The notes under the pieces are model-generated. The model was not told the DNA's origin and searched no databases. It was given only the letters and a program-made list of their open reading frames with translations. A stretch of 64,000 nt of DNA from Gammaproteobacteria bacterium. Its GTDB lineage: Bacteria > Pseudomonadota > Gammaproteobacteria > Pseudomonadales > Azotimanducaceae. The first letter of the stretch is position 1. Each line of letters begins with the position of its first letter. The DNA lies in contig VXNY01000024.1 in NCBI GenBank assembly GCA_009840305.1, forward strand, positions 1 to 64,000, read 5' to 3'. Positions 26,454-36,587 of this stretch are shown piece after piece. Position numbers and translations under genes: made by a program.

Positions 26454-29400
26454 ATGTTGAACTGTACCTTTGATATAGGTCGAAGAATCAAGTACTCGGT
26501 TTATCTAACGCTTGTATTCGGTTGTCTTGTTCTTGGAGCACGCATCGAAGCTCAAGATACTGAAGATGACGAATTAGAAGAAGTAGTCGTGGTGGGCTCT
26601 GTGATACGGGGCACGCCGATTGATGCTTCCCACGCGGTCACTATTATCGACCGCAACACGTACGAAAGTCAGGGGGCTCCACTTGTCGTAGACCTTATAA
26701 AAAACCTTGGAGGAAGCAACGGTGTCGCTGGGGAAAGATCAGGTTGGTATAACTCCAGCTTGCCGGCAGCAGTACCGGAATCAGTCTCTAATGTAAACCT
26801 TCGTGGTCTCGGAGCTTCTCGGACGTTGGTTTTGTTTAACGGCAAACGTCAAACATATCTTCCAGCACGGTTGGTCGGTGGGCGGTTCGTCGATCTGAGC
26901 GTGCTCCCCAGCGTAGCAATCCAACGCATTGAAATTCTCAAAGAAGGTGCCAGCGCGATTTACGGTTCAGACGCTATTGGCGGCATTGCGAACTTTGTCA
27001 CACGTCGATCCTTCAGTGGTTTTGAGACGTCGGTGTCGATTGACAGTTTCGACAGCGCACAAGATATGATTTTTAATGCGATTTATGGGGGATCGATCGG
27101 TGATTTGGGAGATTTCGCAATTTCGTTTGAACATGAACGGCGTGCCGAGTTAGAGGCAGAAGATCGAGACTGGGCACTACGGCCATTGGTCGACCCATGG
27201 CGCGCGGCTTGGTCGAGTGTAGGTAGCCCTGGATATTTCTGGTTCCCAAGTGGGATTGATACTGCTACAACACCGCGAGCAGAAGTAATCACGGCTTTAC
27301 GAAATGTGCAATGGAGCGGTAAAGCCGATCCTTATTGCAATGAGCTCAACGGCTACCCAGAACATTCCGCAGTTGATCCTTTCTATTGCATTTTCAACTA
27401 CCAGCCGTTCGACAACATTATCGAGGAACTGCAATTCTCAAAAATTTTTGCAGAGCTGAATGGGAATTGGGGCGAATCGTCTGACTATCACTTCGAAGCA
27501 CTTTGGGCACACTCGGTAATGCCCCAGTGGCAAACTCAACCGTCGCACCCACCATTTCCACTGCTCCATCGTGGTGTGCTAGAGATTGGACCTAACCACC
27601 CGAATCGAATAGCGTTTTGTGCTGACGACGAGTACAGTGCAGACTTTCGTCAAGAATGTCAGAGTGGCGAAAATTGGTATTTCCGGGGACGTCCGTTTGG
27701 TAATGGGTACGTGGAGCGAACAGCGGAACGAGTATCTACAACTTGGCGATTTGCTGGTGCAGTCGAAGGCAGCCTCGCATTTCCAGAGGACAAAACGACT
27801 TTTTACGAATTTGCATTCGCACTTTCGGGGGCTCAAGGAAATGTACCCATCCCAGCTATCCTGACTGAGCGTTTGTTCTTAGCTTTTCGTGGCTATGGTG
27901 GACCGAACTGTGGTGTCGGAGTCGTGGCGGATACTTCTTTGGGTCCCGGCATGGGGGTAGCCCACACCGAAAAAGCTCCAGGTACCGACGGGTGTCTATA
28001 TTTGAATCCCTTTAGTAGTGCAATGGCACATTCAGCACTACCTGGGGCAGAATTTTATGACAGGGAGAATCCCGTGTATGACCCCTCGCAAGCTAATGCG
28101 CCCGAACTGATCGACTGGATGAATAGTGTCTCAGACGTCGACAACAGTACCTCACTTCTGGTTCTAGATGCAACAATCAGCGGAGATTTGCTAGCCGACA
28201 AGTTGAGTTACGCAACAGGATATCAATTTAGATCTTTCACGGCAGACGGCGAACCGAATGAACACGGGAACTTGCACTTGAATCCTTGTCCCGTACTGGG
28301 AGACCAATCATGCCTGACTGGAAATTTTGGCGCGTTCACCTTCATTAACGCCTACAACCCATACGACAGTGAACAGCAGGTTCATCGCATTTTTGGGGAA
28401 TTTGCATACATTTTGAATGATCAAATCAGTGCGCAATTTGCTTTAAACTTTGAACAATACGAGGAAGCCAGCAGTCTTGACCCTAAGCTTGCGATTCGCT
28501 GGGAATTTAGTGACACGTTAACACTTCGCACGACACTACAAACGACGTTTAGGACTCCATCCGTAGACGATTTACTGGAAAATGTCCCGCTGACTGTTAC
28601 GAATTACGTTAGCCAAGTCGGAGCTTGGATCCCAGTAGATCTCTATGGAGATGAATCTCTAGATCCAGAACGCGCGAACACCTTTAACGTTGGTTTAATC
28701 GCGTCTTTAGCAAATGGAATTGATGTGACCCTTGACTATTGGTCTTATGACTTTCAAGATGTTATCGGTAGCATTCCTCACGACGATGTAGATGAGCTTT
28801 ATGCAAATCCAAGTACGAGAAATCATGTCCAACAATTCATCTATTGCGCAAGTGGACGATCTGATACGCTCAGTGACCCATGCGACGCTAGATCCATCAC
28901 TAGAGTTGAAGTTCCACTTGTAAACTGGCCTGGAGTCGAAACGTCCGGTTTTGACTGGTATGTGTCTTCGGAAGTTCCATTTCACGTTGGCCAACTTAGA
29001 GCAGGTTTTAGCGGTACATACACGCTGAGCTACGACCTGAAACCGTTGCAGTTCGCCGAACAAATCATCCGCCCCAGTGTCAATGCTGCGGGTAGATTGA
29101 ACTTTGGCAATCCATTACTGGTACCAATTCCTCAATGGAAGTCACAAACATTCCTTACTTATTCGTGGAACACAAAGAGCATTACTACGTATGTCAATCA
29201 CATTTCATCTTATACTGATGACGCTTCACACGATGGCTATGGAGGGGTTCCCGTCAGTAGTTTTGAAGTTGAAGGATTTACTACTCTAGATTTCACTGCA
29301 CAGTGGTTTCTAGAACGTTTTGGATTAAATGTCGCGTTTTCGATTTTGAATTTGACCGACGAGCCGCCGCCCTTTGCGAATGTCGAGTTTGCTTACGACG

Positions 29401-29459
29401 GGATGACCCACAATCCGAAGGGACGACGTATCAAACTGTCGCTAAACTATCGGCACTGA
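26454..29459 (+). CDS. TonB-dependent outer-membrane receptor
   Basis: A 1001-residue receptor. A signal peptide (~1-33) is followed by a TonB-box-like acidic stretch (DDELEEVVVVGSVI) and a plug domain with NVNLRGLGASRTLVLFNGKR and VAIQRIEILKEGASAIYGSDAIGG. A 22-strand barrel follows, ending FAYDGMTHNPKGRRIKLSLNYRH. The features (GSxIRG-like start, long barrel) fit the receptor class that takes up larger organic molecules in marine bacteria rather than a siderophore receptor, but the substrate is unknown. The 250 bp upstream hold the promoter, with no Fur box recognised by eye. The deiodinase-like gene follows 36 bp later. Confidence 0.93.
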   Translation: MLNCTFDIGRRIKYSVYLTLVFGCLVLGARIEAQDTEDDELEEVVVVGSVIRGTPIDASHAVTIIDRNTYESQGAPLVVDLIKNLGGSNGVAGERSGWYNSSLPAAVPESVSNVNLRGLGASRTLVLFNGKRQTYLPARLVGGRFVDLSVLPSVAIQRIEILKEGASAIYGSDAIGGIANFVTRRSFSGFETSVSIDSFDSAQDMIFNAIYGGSIGDLGDFAISFEHERRAELEAEDRDWALRPLVDPWRAAWSSVGSPGYFWFPSGIDTATTPRAEVITALRNVQWSGKADPYCNELNGYPEHSAVDPFYCIFNYQPFDNIIEELQFSKIFAELNGNWGESSDYHFEALWAHSVMPQWQTQPSHPPFPLLHRGVLEIGPNHPNRIAFCADDEYSADFRQECQSGENWYFRGRPFGNGYVERTAERVSTTWRFAGAVEGSLAFPEDKTTFYEFAFALSGAQGNVPIPAILTERLFLAFRGYGGPNCGVGVVADTSLGPGMGVAHTEKAPGTDGCLYLNPFSSAMAHSALPGAEFYDRENPVYDPSQANAPELIDWMNSVSDVDNSTSLLVLDATISGDLLADKLSYATGYQFRSFTADGEPNEHGNLHLNPCPVLGDQSCLTGNFGAFTFINAYNPYDSEQQVHRIFGEFAYILNDQISAQFALNFEQYEEASSLDPKLAIRWEFSDTLTLRTTLQTTFRTPSVDDLLENVPLTVTNYVSQVGAWIPVDLYGDESLDPERANTFNVGLIASLANGIDVTLDYWSYDFQDVIGSIPHDDVDELYANPSTRNHVQQFIYCASGRSDTLSDPCDARSITRVEVPLVNWPGVETSGFDWYVSSEVPFHVGQLRAGFSGTYTLSYDLKPLQFAEQIIRPSVNAAGRLNFGNPLLVPIPQWKSQTFLTYSWNTKSITTYVNHISSYTDDASHDGYGGVPVSSFEVEGFTTLDFTAQWFLERFGLNVAFSILNLTDEPPPFANVEFAYDGMTHNPKGRRIKLSLNYRH

Positions 29460-29495
29460 TAACCTCGACCACGCGGATTTCGATGACTTTTTCGC

Positions 29496-30176
29496 ATGCG
29501 GGACTACGGCATATTCAAAACTAAGAAGTTAAACTTCCAAGAGTATGAAGAGCGTGAGATGATCCAACGTTCACGCGAGTTAATGCATGAGCTCTCGAGT
29601 CGGCGCACGGTCAGAGACTTCGAGAGACGCCACGTACCAGACGAGGTTATCGAAAACGCGCTGAAAACAGCCGTTAGCGCGCCCAGTGGGGCGAATCGCC
29701 AACCATGGAGATTCGTCGTGGTTCGAGATTCCGCGACGAAACAAAAAATTCGAGAGGGTGCGGAAGCTGAGGAACGCGAGTTCTACGAACACCGAGCAAC
29801 AGCAGAATGGCTGGCCGCTCTCGCTCCACTAGGAACCGACGAGAACAAACCATTTTTGACTGAAGCACCTGTGCTAATTGTTGTGTTTTTGGAACGATTC
29901 GGAATGGATGACCAAGGTAGAAAGGTCAAGAACTACTACATGCCTGAGTCCGTGGGACTCGCATGTGGTTTTTTAATCGCGGCCCTGCATCATGCTGGAC
30001 TCGCTACGCTGACGCACACGCCGAGTCCCATGGGTTTTCTCAACGAGATATTGGACCGACCTTCCCGAGAAAAGCCTTTCCTACTACTCGTTGTCGGTTA
30101 TCCTAAACCAGACGCTCGCGTTCCCGACATCACGAGATTGCCATTTACAACCACGATTATCGACTGGATGCAGTAA
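29496..30176 (+). CDS. Nitroreductase-fold protein, iodotyrosine-deiodinase-like
   Basis: An FMN-dependent nitroreductase-superfamily protein of 226 residues. The FMN-binding [23 protein letters not shown] and [25 protein letters not shown] regions are present. The pattern E-x-x-x-Y (EREFY) followed by Lys in [10 protein letters not shown] matches the Glu-Tyr-Lys trio that binds the zwitterion of halotyrosines in iodotyrosine deiodinases. Reductive dehalogenation of halotyrosines is therefore plausible. It directly follows a TonB receptor on the same strand, which could import the substrate. The start at 29496 keeps the family's N-terminal extension; ATG at 29559 is an alternative. Confidence 0.82.
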   Translation: MRDYGIFKTKKLNFQEYEEREMIQRSRELMHELSSRRTVRDFERRHVPDEVIENALKTAVSAPSGANRQPWRFVVVRDSATKQKIREGAEAEEREFYEHRATAEWLAALAPLGTDENKPFLTEAPVLIVVFLERFGMDDQGRKVKNYYMPESVGLACGFLIAALHHAGLATLTHTPSPMGFLNEILDRPSREKPFLLLVVGYPKPDARVPDITRLPFTTTIIDWMQ

Positions 30177-30178
30177 AT

Positions 30179-32335
30179 TCAGATACCAGTGGTTTCCGTG
30201 TCGTTTGAGGCAGTAACTTCGTCCTTCAATTCGAGAAAATCAATGATGATTTCCGCCGATTCGATCAACAAGGCATCAGGTACTCCATTTTCTTCTCGAT
30301 CCTCGACAATTTCGTCTCGCGTGTCTCGTAGTTCGCTCATTGTTTCAACCGGTTCATACCCTTCTGTAGCCAGTAGTTCGTTTTCGGTACGTATTCGCCA
30401 ATCTTCGTAATCATTGCGCTCCCGTTCTCGTGCTTCAAAATTGAGCGAACGGGTTTCTCGATCCCGGTCCCGCTTGATTCTTGCTTCCAAGGCATCGTAG
30501 AAACGAAAATGTGGATTATCAGCGATTCGATCCCTATGCAATTCAGTCAGTCTCGGTAACAACGTCCCAATTAGAGGGTCATGCTTTCGACTAACTCGGT
30601 CAATGATATCGAACTTCAAAGCTTCATCGTTATTACTTTCACCGATGTTCTGTGGATCGATAAGCTCCGGAAACTCTATGTCTGGTACTACGCCCTTGTT
30701 TTGAGTACTCTGGCCCGACACTCGATAGAACTTGGATTGCGTGATCTTTAATTTACCGTGAGACAGAGTCTGCAAAGTTTGTACCGTACCTTTACCATAA
30801 GTACGATTCCCCAGAATGATCCCTCGCCCGTAGTCTTGAATAGCACCCGCGAAAATCTCTGAAGCCGATGCTGATCTACGATCGACAAGAACTGCCAATG
30901 GTCCACCCCATGCAACTTTATTATCGCGATCCTGCAATTTGATCACTTGACCGCGAGCATTTTTTACCTGTACCGTAGGACCAAATGGGATAAACAAACC
31001 CGTTAACGTGTTAGCTTCAGCCAGTGAACCACCGCCGTTTCGGCGTAGATCGATGATTAGCCCAACGATACCTTCTTCTTTCAATTCGTCGATTAGTTGC
31101 TCAACATCTCTGGTCGCGCTTCGATAATTTTCTTCTCCCTCGCCTTGTGCGTCAAAGTCCACATACATCGAAGGCAAGTCAATGACACCGATTTTTCGAA
31201 CTTCACCGGTGACTGGATCGGGATCGAGTTCGACGATTTTCTTTTGGGCGGCACTCGACTCTATCTTACACTCATCCCGTACGATCTGCACGAACTTTCG
31301 CTCGTTTCCGGCGTCGTCAGAACTCAATAGTTCCAAAAATACCGTGGTGTCCTTCGGACCGCGAATTAATGTTACAACTTGATCAAGGCGTTTTCCTCTG
31401 ATATCGATTATCGGAGCATCTTTGCGCTGTCCAACACCAACGATTCGATCACCTTCTTCGACCCCCTCAGTTTTTTCCGCTGGACACCCTTTGATCAACT
31501 CCCTAATTTCGATGTATCCATCAACCGGCCCCTGCTCCAATATCGCTCCAATTCCGAATAGAGACAATGACATTTGAATATCAAAATTATCCGATTCTCG
31601 CGGATTTAAGTACTCAGTGTGAGGATCGTAATATGTCGAAAATGAATTCATATATGCTGAGTACGCGTCTTCAGAAATAGTCTGAACTTCTCTACTCAGC
31701 GCTTGTGTGTAAGTTCTAGTTAAGAATTCGATCGGATCTTCTTCAGGATCGCGTAGTTGCGATCTAATGATTTCATCGACTAAGTACTTCTCCCAAAGCT
31801 TGTTAGCCTCTGATTTATTCGCCAGCCACGTTCCCTGTTCGTCTCTATCTAATCGCAAGACGTCATTTGTATCGAGGTCGAAGGAGTTGATACCTCTACT
31901 TAAACGCTTCAGGACCCAAGTGAATCGATCAAATTCACGCTTCTGAATACGGTTAAAAATCTCAAACGCGACATCTAATTTTCCGCTCTTCAAATAGTCA
32001 TCAAACAAATTTTTATGAGGTTCGAATTCTTTGATATCGGATTTCAGGAAAAAATTCTTTCGTGGATCAAGTCGCTCCAAGAAACGCTCAAACAAGATTT
32101 CAGACACCTCATCATTTAGAGGTTTCTGCCTAGAAAAGTGGTTGAGTTTCACTTGATCTACGATCTGTTTCGTAAGCTGCTTATGTGCCCTTTCTGGCTC
32201 TAATGGTGCCGGTCGAGTTTCAATGTCAATTGTCCCGACACCTGCCGCGTCCACCGATGATGAACTCAGAGTTCCCGTTACTCCGAAAATGATCAACGGA
32301 ACCAAACTCAGAGATGTAAGAATTTTTTTGTTCAT
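30179..32335 (-). CDS. prc: C-terminal processing protease (tail-specific)
   Basis: Periplasmic S41A serine protease of 718 residues. A signal peptide (~1-30) is followed by an N-terminal helical domain and a PDZ domain (LFGIGAILEQGPVDGYIEIR). The protease core has RRSASASEIFAGA, holding the Ser nucleophile, and GNRTYGKGTVQ, holding the catalytic Lys. The C-terminal ~180 residues are highly charged and helical, as in the Prc/Tsp subfamily. Prc trims lipoproteins and peptidoglycan hydrolases and degrades ssrA-tagged proteins. It is convergent with the deiodinase-like gene (2 bp apart). Confidence 0.95.
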   Translation of the reverse strand: MNKKILTSLSLVPLIIFGVTGTLSSSSVDAAGVGTIDIETRPAPLEPERAHKQLTKQIVDQVKLNHFSRQKPLNDEVSEILFERFLERLDPRKNFFLKSDIKEFEPHKNLFDDYLKSGKLDVAFEIFNRIQKREFDRFTWVLKRLSRGINSFDLDTNDVLRLDRDEQGTWLANKSEANKLWEKYLVDEIIRSQLRDPEEDPIEFLTRTYTQALSREVQTISEDAYSAYMNSFSTYYDPHTEYLNPRESDNFDIQMSLSLFGIGAILEQGPVDGYIEIRELIKGCPAEKTEGVEEGDRIVGVGQRKDAPIIDIRGKRLDQVVTLIRGPKDTTVFLELLSSDDAGNERKFVQIVRDECKIESSAAQKKIVELDPDPVTGEVRKIGVIDLPSMYVDFDAQGEGEENYRSATRDVEQLIDELKEEGIVGLIIDLRRNGGGSLAEANTLTGLFIPFGPTVQVKNARGQVIKLQDRDNKVAWGGPLAVLVDRRSASASEIFAGAIQDYGRGIILGNRTYGKGTVQTLQTLSHGKLKITQSKFYRVSGQSTQNKGVVPDIEFPELIDPQNIGESNNDEALKFDIIDRVSRKHDPLIGTLLPRLTELHRDRIADNPHFRFYDALEARIKRDRDRETRSLNFEARERERNDYEDWRIRTENELLATEGYEPVETMSELRDTRDEIVEDREENGVPDALLIESAEIIIDFLELKDEVTASNDTETTGI

Positions 32336-32457
32336 GTCGATTCCTTAGTTAATTGCAGACAGGTAAAGTTTGATTTTATGTGTTTTCAACCATTCTGTGG
32401 TATTGCTTGACAAGCCACAAGCACACTGTAATAAAGATGAGTCAAGTTACACATTCG

Positions 32458-33225
32458 TTACTCAAGATAAATGAAAAATCGTCGTAGACGTGGTAGCCAA
32501 TAACGCTCTAAGTTGAACGAAAATGATATTGTATGCGCGCGTCCAATGACTCGATCTCGCTCGATCGCACCGATCGCTCTTGAGTCTTTACTATCATCTC
32601 GATTGTCACCCATCATAAAGTACTCGCCTTCTGCGAGTGTAAATGGACCAAAATCAGCGATTCGAGAACGACGACCGTGGTGCCACTGAATTACTCTACT
32701 GTGACCAAATATTTCTTCGCGCACGTATACTACTCGGTCGTCAACCATCAAGTGCAACCGCTTTATCTCTTCATCGTCCAATACGGTGTAGACAGCCGGT
32801 ACGTTGTTTATGAAGAGGCGATTATCGTGAAGTTCAATCTTGTCTCCCCCTACTCCAATGACACGTTTTATCAGAAGTGTCCTCTCGTCCTCAGGACTTG
32901 GGAAGGTCACGATGTCCCCACGTTTGGGATGCGACCAGCGGTTGATGCGCTTCAGAGTAAACGGCCAACGGATATCGTAAGCAATTTTGTCGACAACGAC
33001 ACGATCCCCAGCAATAATACCCGGGTTCATACTCCCAGATGGTACATGGTTCCAATCTGCAATCGCTGAACGAAATAACAACATAAGCACGATAAATACA
33101 AAGAAACCGCGCCACTCTCTCCAAAAATTAAATATTGCTCTCCCCCACTTAATGTTCTGTACCCGTGTCCCGATACTTGGTCTTTGTTCCGAGACGTCTT
33201 TCTGTTTTTTGTGAGGATCGGACAT
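32458..33225 (-). CDS. lepB: Signal peptidase I
   Basis: Removes signal peptides of exported proteins. Ser65 in VPSGSMNPGI and Lys120 in LLIKRVIGVGGDKIEL form the catalytic dyad; MGDNRDDSKDSR (box E) follows. One membrane segment lies at residues ~38-55. A single N-terminal anchor and 255 residues fit the short gammaproteobacterial form. The usual upstream lepA is not present; instead DUF1244 and yaaA genes lie upstream on the same strand. The start has a run of charged residues before the anchor. Confidence 0.95.
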   Translation of the reverse strand: MSDPHKKQKDVSEQRPSIGTRVQNIKWGRAIFNFWREWRGFFVFIVLMLLFRSAIADWNHVPSGSMNPGIIAGDRVVVDKIAYDIRWPFTLKRINRWSHPKRGDIVTFPSPEDERTLLIKRVIGVGGDKIELHDNRLFINNVPAVYTVLDDEEIKRLHLMVDDRVVYVREEIFGHSRVIQWHHGRRSRIADFGPFTLAEGEYFMMGDNRDDSKDSRAIGAIERDRVIGRAHTISFSFNLERYWLPRLRRFFIYLE

Positions 33226-33307
33226 TGTGGGGCTAAAGCTTTACTTGTGAAAGAAGGTGGCAGAGCGCAAATTTTAAGTTTAGTCTTTTAGAACTTTTGA
33301 TGCTGAC

Positions 33308-33610
33308 TTAGTTCGATGAGTTTTGAGTTTGAAACTGTTTCAATTGGTCGACGGTTGGTTCTGTCTGAAACTTTGCCTTCCAATCTTCGTAGCCCATCCC
33401 GTATATCAGTTCTCGAGCATCCTCATACTCGATAGTTTCGCCTTCGTCAGCACTGGCAGAAACGTACCATTTCGATAGACAATTACGACAAAATCCTGCA
33501 AGATTCATCAGGTCAATGTTCTGTACATCTGACCGGGCGCGTAGATGTGATACAAGTCTGCGAAAAACTGCTGCTTCGATTCGCTCGTGAGAAATGTTTC
33601 GTTGTTCCAT
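33308..33610 (-). CDS. DUF1244 family protein
   Basis: A 100-residue conserved proteobacterial protein. It shows the DUF1244 signature: EAAVFRRLVSHLRARSDVQN, then LAGFCRNCLSKWY with two conserved cysteines, and EDARELIYGMGYEDWKAKFQ. Mostly helical and cytoplasmic, with no known function; the C-x-x-C motif might bind metal. It follows yaaA with a 6-bp gap and precedes lepB by 82 bp, so it is probably co-transcribed with yaaA. Confidence 0.92.
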   Translation of the reverse strand: MEQRNISHERIEAAVFRRLVSHLRARSDVQNIDLMNLAGFCRNCLSKWYVSASADEGETIEYEDARELIYGMGYEDWKAKFQTEPTVDQLKQFQTQNSSN

Positions 33611-33616
33611 AAATTG

Positions 33617-34402
33617 TTATCCGGTGTTTGGCTCGGCACGGTTATCGCGAAGAAAGACTACAGTATCCCGTGTGGATCGCTCGCGTGAATAGTAATAACC
33701 CTCGGCGTTGAACTCGCGCAAGCGACTTGGATTATCCACTCGATTTAGCACGACAAATCGAGCTAACAAACCTCGAGCGCGCTTTCCAAAATAACTCATA
33801 AAACGATAATCATCACGATGTCGTTCTAGAAATTTACAGTGCACGACTCGATAATTGACTTTGCGAATTAGGTCATCGCTCAAGTACTCGTTGGAGGCTG
33901 CGTTTACAAGCACAGGCGATCGATGGCTTGCTAATTCTGAGTTCAAGGTATCAGCGATTTCATTGTTCCAGTACGCATACAAGTCAGGTCCGTGGCTATT
34001 TGGTAGACCGGTTCCCATCTCTAATCTATATGGTTGAATGGCGTCAAGTGGTCGCAACACTCCATACAGACCCGAAAGAATTCTCAACCGACGTTGCGCC
34101 GCGGTAAGATCTCTTTCTCCAAAGGTTTCGGCACTAAGTCCCAAATACACGTCTCCCCGAAAGGAGAGAATCGCGGGCCGTCGTTTTCCGTTAGGTGCAG
34201 ACCAATTCTGATAACGCTCATAGTTCAAATCTGCCAAATCGTCGCTGATACTCATCAACTCTTTTAGATTACTCGCACTCAACTGTTGTAATTGAGAAAT
34301 GAGCTCCGTGGTACGACTATTAAATGATGGTTCGGAACGTTTGCGTGTGGTCAGTTTTGTCTTGAAGTCTAGATTTTTAGAGGGTGATAACACCGTCAAC
34401 AT
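33617..34402 (-). CDS. yaaA: Peroxide stress protein YaaA (UPF0246)
   Basis: A DNA-binding protein that limits free iron and oxidative damage in E. coli. The start at 34402 gives the conserved N-terminus MLTVLSPSKNLDF; the longer frame from 34435 adds unrelated residues. Family blocks LYGVLRPLDAIQPYRLEMGT, LVNAASNEY and the C-terminal FAKRARG-like FGKRARGLLARFVV are present. About 261 residues is the usual size. It is the first gene of a likely yaaA-DUF1244 unit on the minus strand. Confidence 0.94.
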   Translation of the reverse strand: MLTVLSPSKNLDFKTKLTTRKRSEPSFNSRTTELISQLQQLSASNLKELMSISDDLADLNYERYQNWSAPNGKRRPAILSFRGDVYLGLSAETFGERDLTAAQRRLRILSGLYGVLRPLDAIQPYRLEMGTGLPNSHGPDLYAYWNNEIADTLNSELASHRSPVLVNAASNEYLSDDLIRKVNYRVVHCKFLERHRDDYRFMSYFGKRARGLLARFVVLNRVDNPSRLREFNAEGYYYSRERSTRDTVVFLRDNRAEPNTG

Positions 34403-34588
34403 AAAATTGCACCCATAAATTTGGTTTACTACCATACAGTGTACACATTGGCTCCAGAGATCGCGGTTTCCACAACCTTTATGTACCGACCTCGGCCGCA
34501 GAGTAACACGGACTCATTCTCAGTCAATAGCACGAGTTTTTCACACGACATCATTAAACACTAGCAATATACATGGATATGGAAATTC

Positions 34589-35305
34589 GTGGAATCTAGA
34601 GGTAAGACATGGGTAGGACGAGTCCGAAGCCGTAACGAGGATGTGTTTAGCATCCGACCTGAATTTGGATTTCTCGCCGTAGCCGACGGGATGGGTGGAA
34701 CTAGTGCCGGCCATGTTGCCGCGCGCATCGCCATTGACGAAGTCTCGAGCACACTAGCCAACATTAGAGACGACCGAGCCTTACGACCCGAAGATCTGAT
34801 CGAAGCCGTTGTTCATGCCAATTCCATGGTCTTTGATCGTGGGCAGACCTACTCCGATTTCGCGGGTATGGGTACCACGATCGTATACTGTATAGTGGAC
34901 GAATTTCTAGCGACATTTTGCCATGTTGGTGATTCTCGCGGCTACCTATTTCGAAAAAAAGAACTCCAGCAAGTAACAAAGGACCACTCGTTAGTACAGG
35001 AAAAAGTTGATCGCGGCGAGATGACAGCAGAAGAAGCCCGAGTGGCCCCCATGCGTAATCTGGTTACTCGTTCCGTTGGTCCGCAACAATCCGTCGAACC
35101 CGAAATCACTAATGCGGAGCTTCAACCAGGAGACTGTCTGATGCTTTGTAGCGATGGAATCTCAGATTTCGTCCCGCACCCCGAAATTCAAGGAGTCATG
35201 GACGCTCATTCACACAATCTCCGGTTCCTTGCATCCATGCTTGTGGAAACGGCCGATAAACACGGAAGTACCGATAACATTACGACGGTAGTTGCAAAAA
35301 TATGA
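34589..35305 (+). CDS. PP2C-type Ser/Thr protein phosphatase
   Basis: A metal-dependent phosphatase of 238 residues that removes phosphate from Ser/Thr. Metal-binding motifs are SRNEDVF, VADGMGGTSAGH, GDSRGYLF, DHSLVQ, CSDGISDF and the final GSTDNITTVVA. The start is GTG at 34589; upstream in-frame codons contain no better start. No transmembrane segment, so it is cytosolic. In other gammaproteobacteria such stand-alone PP2C proteins pair with a Hanks-type kinase (for example in type VI secretion), but no kinase is in this window. It overlaps bolA by 4 bases. Confidence 0.93.
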   Translation: MESRGKTWVGRVRSRNEDVFSIRPEFGFLAVADGMGGTSAGHVAARIAIDEVSSTLANIRDDRALRPEDLIEAVVHANSMVFDRGQTYSDFAGMGTTIVYCIVDEFLATFCHVGDSRGYLFRKKELQQVTKDHSLVQEKVDRGEMTAEEARVAPMRNLVTRSVGPQQSVEPEITNAELQPGDCLMLCSDGISDFVPHPEIQGVMDAHSHNLRFLASMLVETADKHGSTDNITTVVAKI

Positions 35306-35622
35306 CCACATCCGTTCAAGCAGTGTTAGAAGCAAAGTTAGCCGCTTGCGATCCAACACACTTAGAAGTCCTCAATGAAAGTGGCAATCACAATGTTCCA
35401 AAGGGCTCTGAAACTCACTTTAAAGTTGTCATGATCAGTGATAAGTTTGAGGGGCTTCGATTGATTCAACGACATCGCATGATTAATGAGATCTTGCAAG
35501 AAGAACTCGCGGGAACGATACATGCGCTTTCGTTACATCTGTACACCATCCAAGACTGGGAAAAAAGGTTCGGATCCATTCCGGAGTCTCCACCTTGTCG
35601 TGGCGGCGAAAAGTCCACCTAG
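35302..35622 (+). CDS. BolA family protein
   Basis: A 106-residue BolA/IbaG-type protein with the class II KH-like fold. HFKVVMISDKFEGLRLIQRHRMI holds the conserved FEG and RHR-type motif, and EELAGTIHALSLHLYT follows. The His that contributes to [2Fe-2S] binding with monothiol glutaredoxins is in RHR. Its start overlaps the stop of the PP2C gene (ATGA), suggesting coupled translation. It likely acts in iron-sulfur handling; the exact subtype (BolA versus IbaG) leans to BolA by length. Confidence 0.92.
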   Translation: MTTSVQAVLEAKLAACDPTHLEVLNESGNHNVPKGSETHFKVVMISDKFEGLRLIQRHRMINEILQEELAGTIHALSLHLYTIQDWEKRFGSIPESPPCRGGEKST

Positions 35623-35645
35623 TCTGAAATTACGATCAGTTTTCC

Positions 35646-36578
35646 ATGTACGTAGCAATGTTCTATCACTTCGCGAAAATTGAAGAACTCGTATGTGTGC
35701 GCGCTTGTGTCGAACATCTGTGCATCCAGTCTGATGTTCATGGTACCTGTATCCTTGCGACCGAAGGGATAAATGCAGCACTCGCGCATCCCAACGATGA
35801 AGTTCTGGAAACAATTATTGAGCAAATCAAAACTTGTCTCGCCTTGCAGGAATTACGACCTACACTTTCACGCGCACATCATGACACCCTTCCCTTTGAC
35901 AAACTATTGGTACAAATTCGTCCCGAAATTGTGTCCTACGGTACACTCTTTGACTTTACACTCCCAATTCTTCCAAAAGTGAACTCCGTCCAATGGAATG
36001 ATTTACTCCAAGCGAACGACGTGGTAGTTCTCGACGTACGTAATCAATACGAACACGCTCTTGGTCGATTTCGAAACTCTATTCAACCAGGGACCAAAAA
36101 CTTTCGAGAATTCAAAGAATTTCTTCAACAACAGACTGAGATGGACTATGATCAGTCAGTAGCTATTTATTGCACAGGCGGCATCCGATGTGAAAAAGCT
36201 GCGCAATCTATGTTCACGCTGGGTTTTAAATCGGTTATCCAACTTGACCGTGGAATCCTAGGGTACCTTGAGGAATCCACCGATGACTCACTCTGGGAGG
36301 GTGAGTGTTTCGTTTTTGACCAGCGCGTTGCTCTGAACGAAACCCTGTTGGAAGGATCTGCGGAACTCTGTTTAGCTTGTGGTGGCCCGCTCAGCCCGAA
36401 CGACAAGGTCCATCCTCACTATGAGCACGGTATCAGTTGTTCAGCATGCCACCATGAACTCACACCCGCGACGCATGCGCGCCGGTCAGAACGCTTGCGA
36501 CAACTTCATCTCGCTCGCAGACGCGGCGGTGAAAAATCACTGGACACCAACGTCTCATCGAGGGACTTGCGTGTCTAA
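35646..36578 (+). CDS. trhO: tRNA uridine(34) hydroxylase (YceA/TrhO)
   Basis: A rhodanese-domain enzyme that forms 5-hydroxyuridine at tRNA position 34 in an oxygen-dependent route. The N-terminal ferredoxin-like domain has FYHFAKIEEL and GTCILATEGINAA. The rhodanese domain (~125-225) has LDVRNQYEHALGRF and the active cysteine in YCTGGIRCEKA. The C-terminal part has two CxxC pairs (CLACGG, CSACHH), likely zinc-binding. 310 residues is typical. It sits with ttcA, another tRNA-modifying gene, 9 bp downstream. Confidence 0.95.
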   Translation: MYVAMFYHFAKIEELVCVRACVEHLCIQSDVHGTCILATEGINAALAHPNDEVLETIIEQIKTCLALQELRPTLSRAHHDTLPFDKLLVQIRPEIVSYGTLFDFTLPILPKVNSVQWNDLLQANDVVVLDVRNQYEHALGRFRNSIQPGTKNFREFKEFLQQQTEMDYDQSVAIYCTGGIRCEKAAQSMFTLGFKSVIQLDRGILGYLEESTDDSLWEGECFVFDQRVALNETLLEGSAELCLACGGPLSPNDKVHPHYEHGISCSACHHELTPATHARRSERLRQLHLARRRGGEKSLDTNVSSRDLRV

Positions 36579-36587
36579 AAGCAGACC

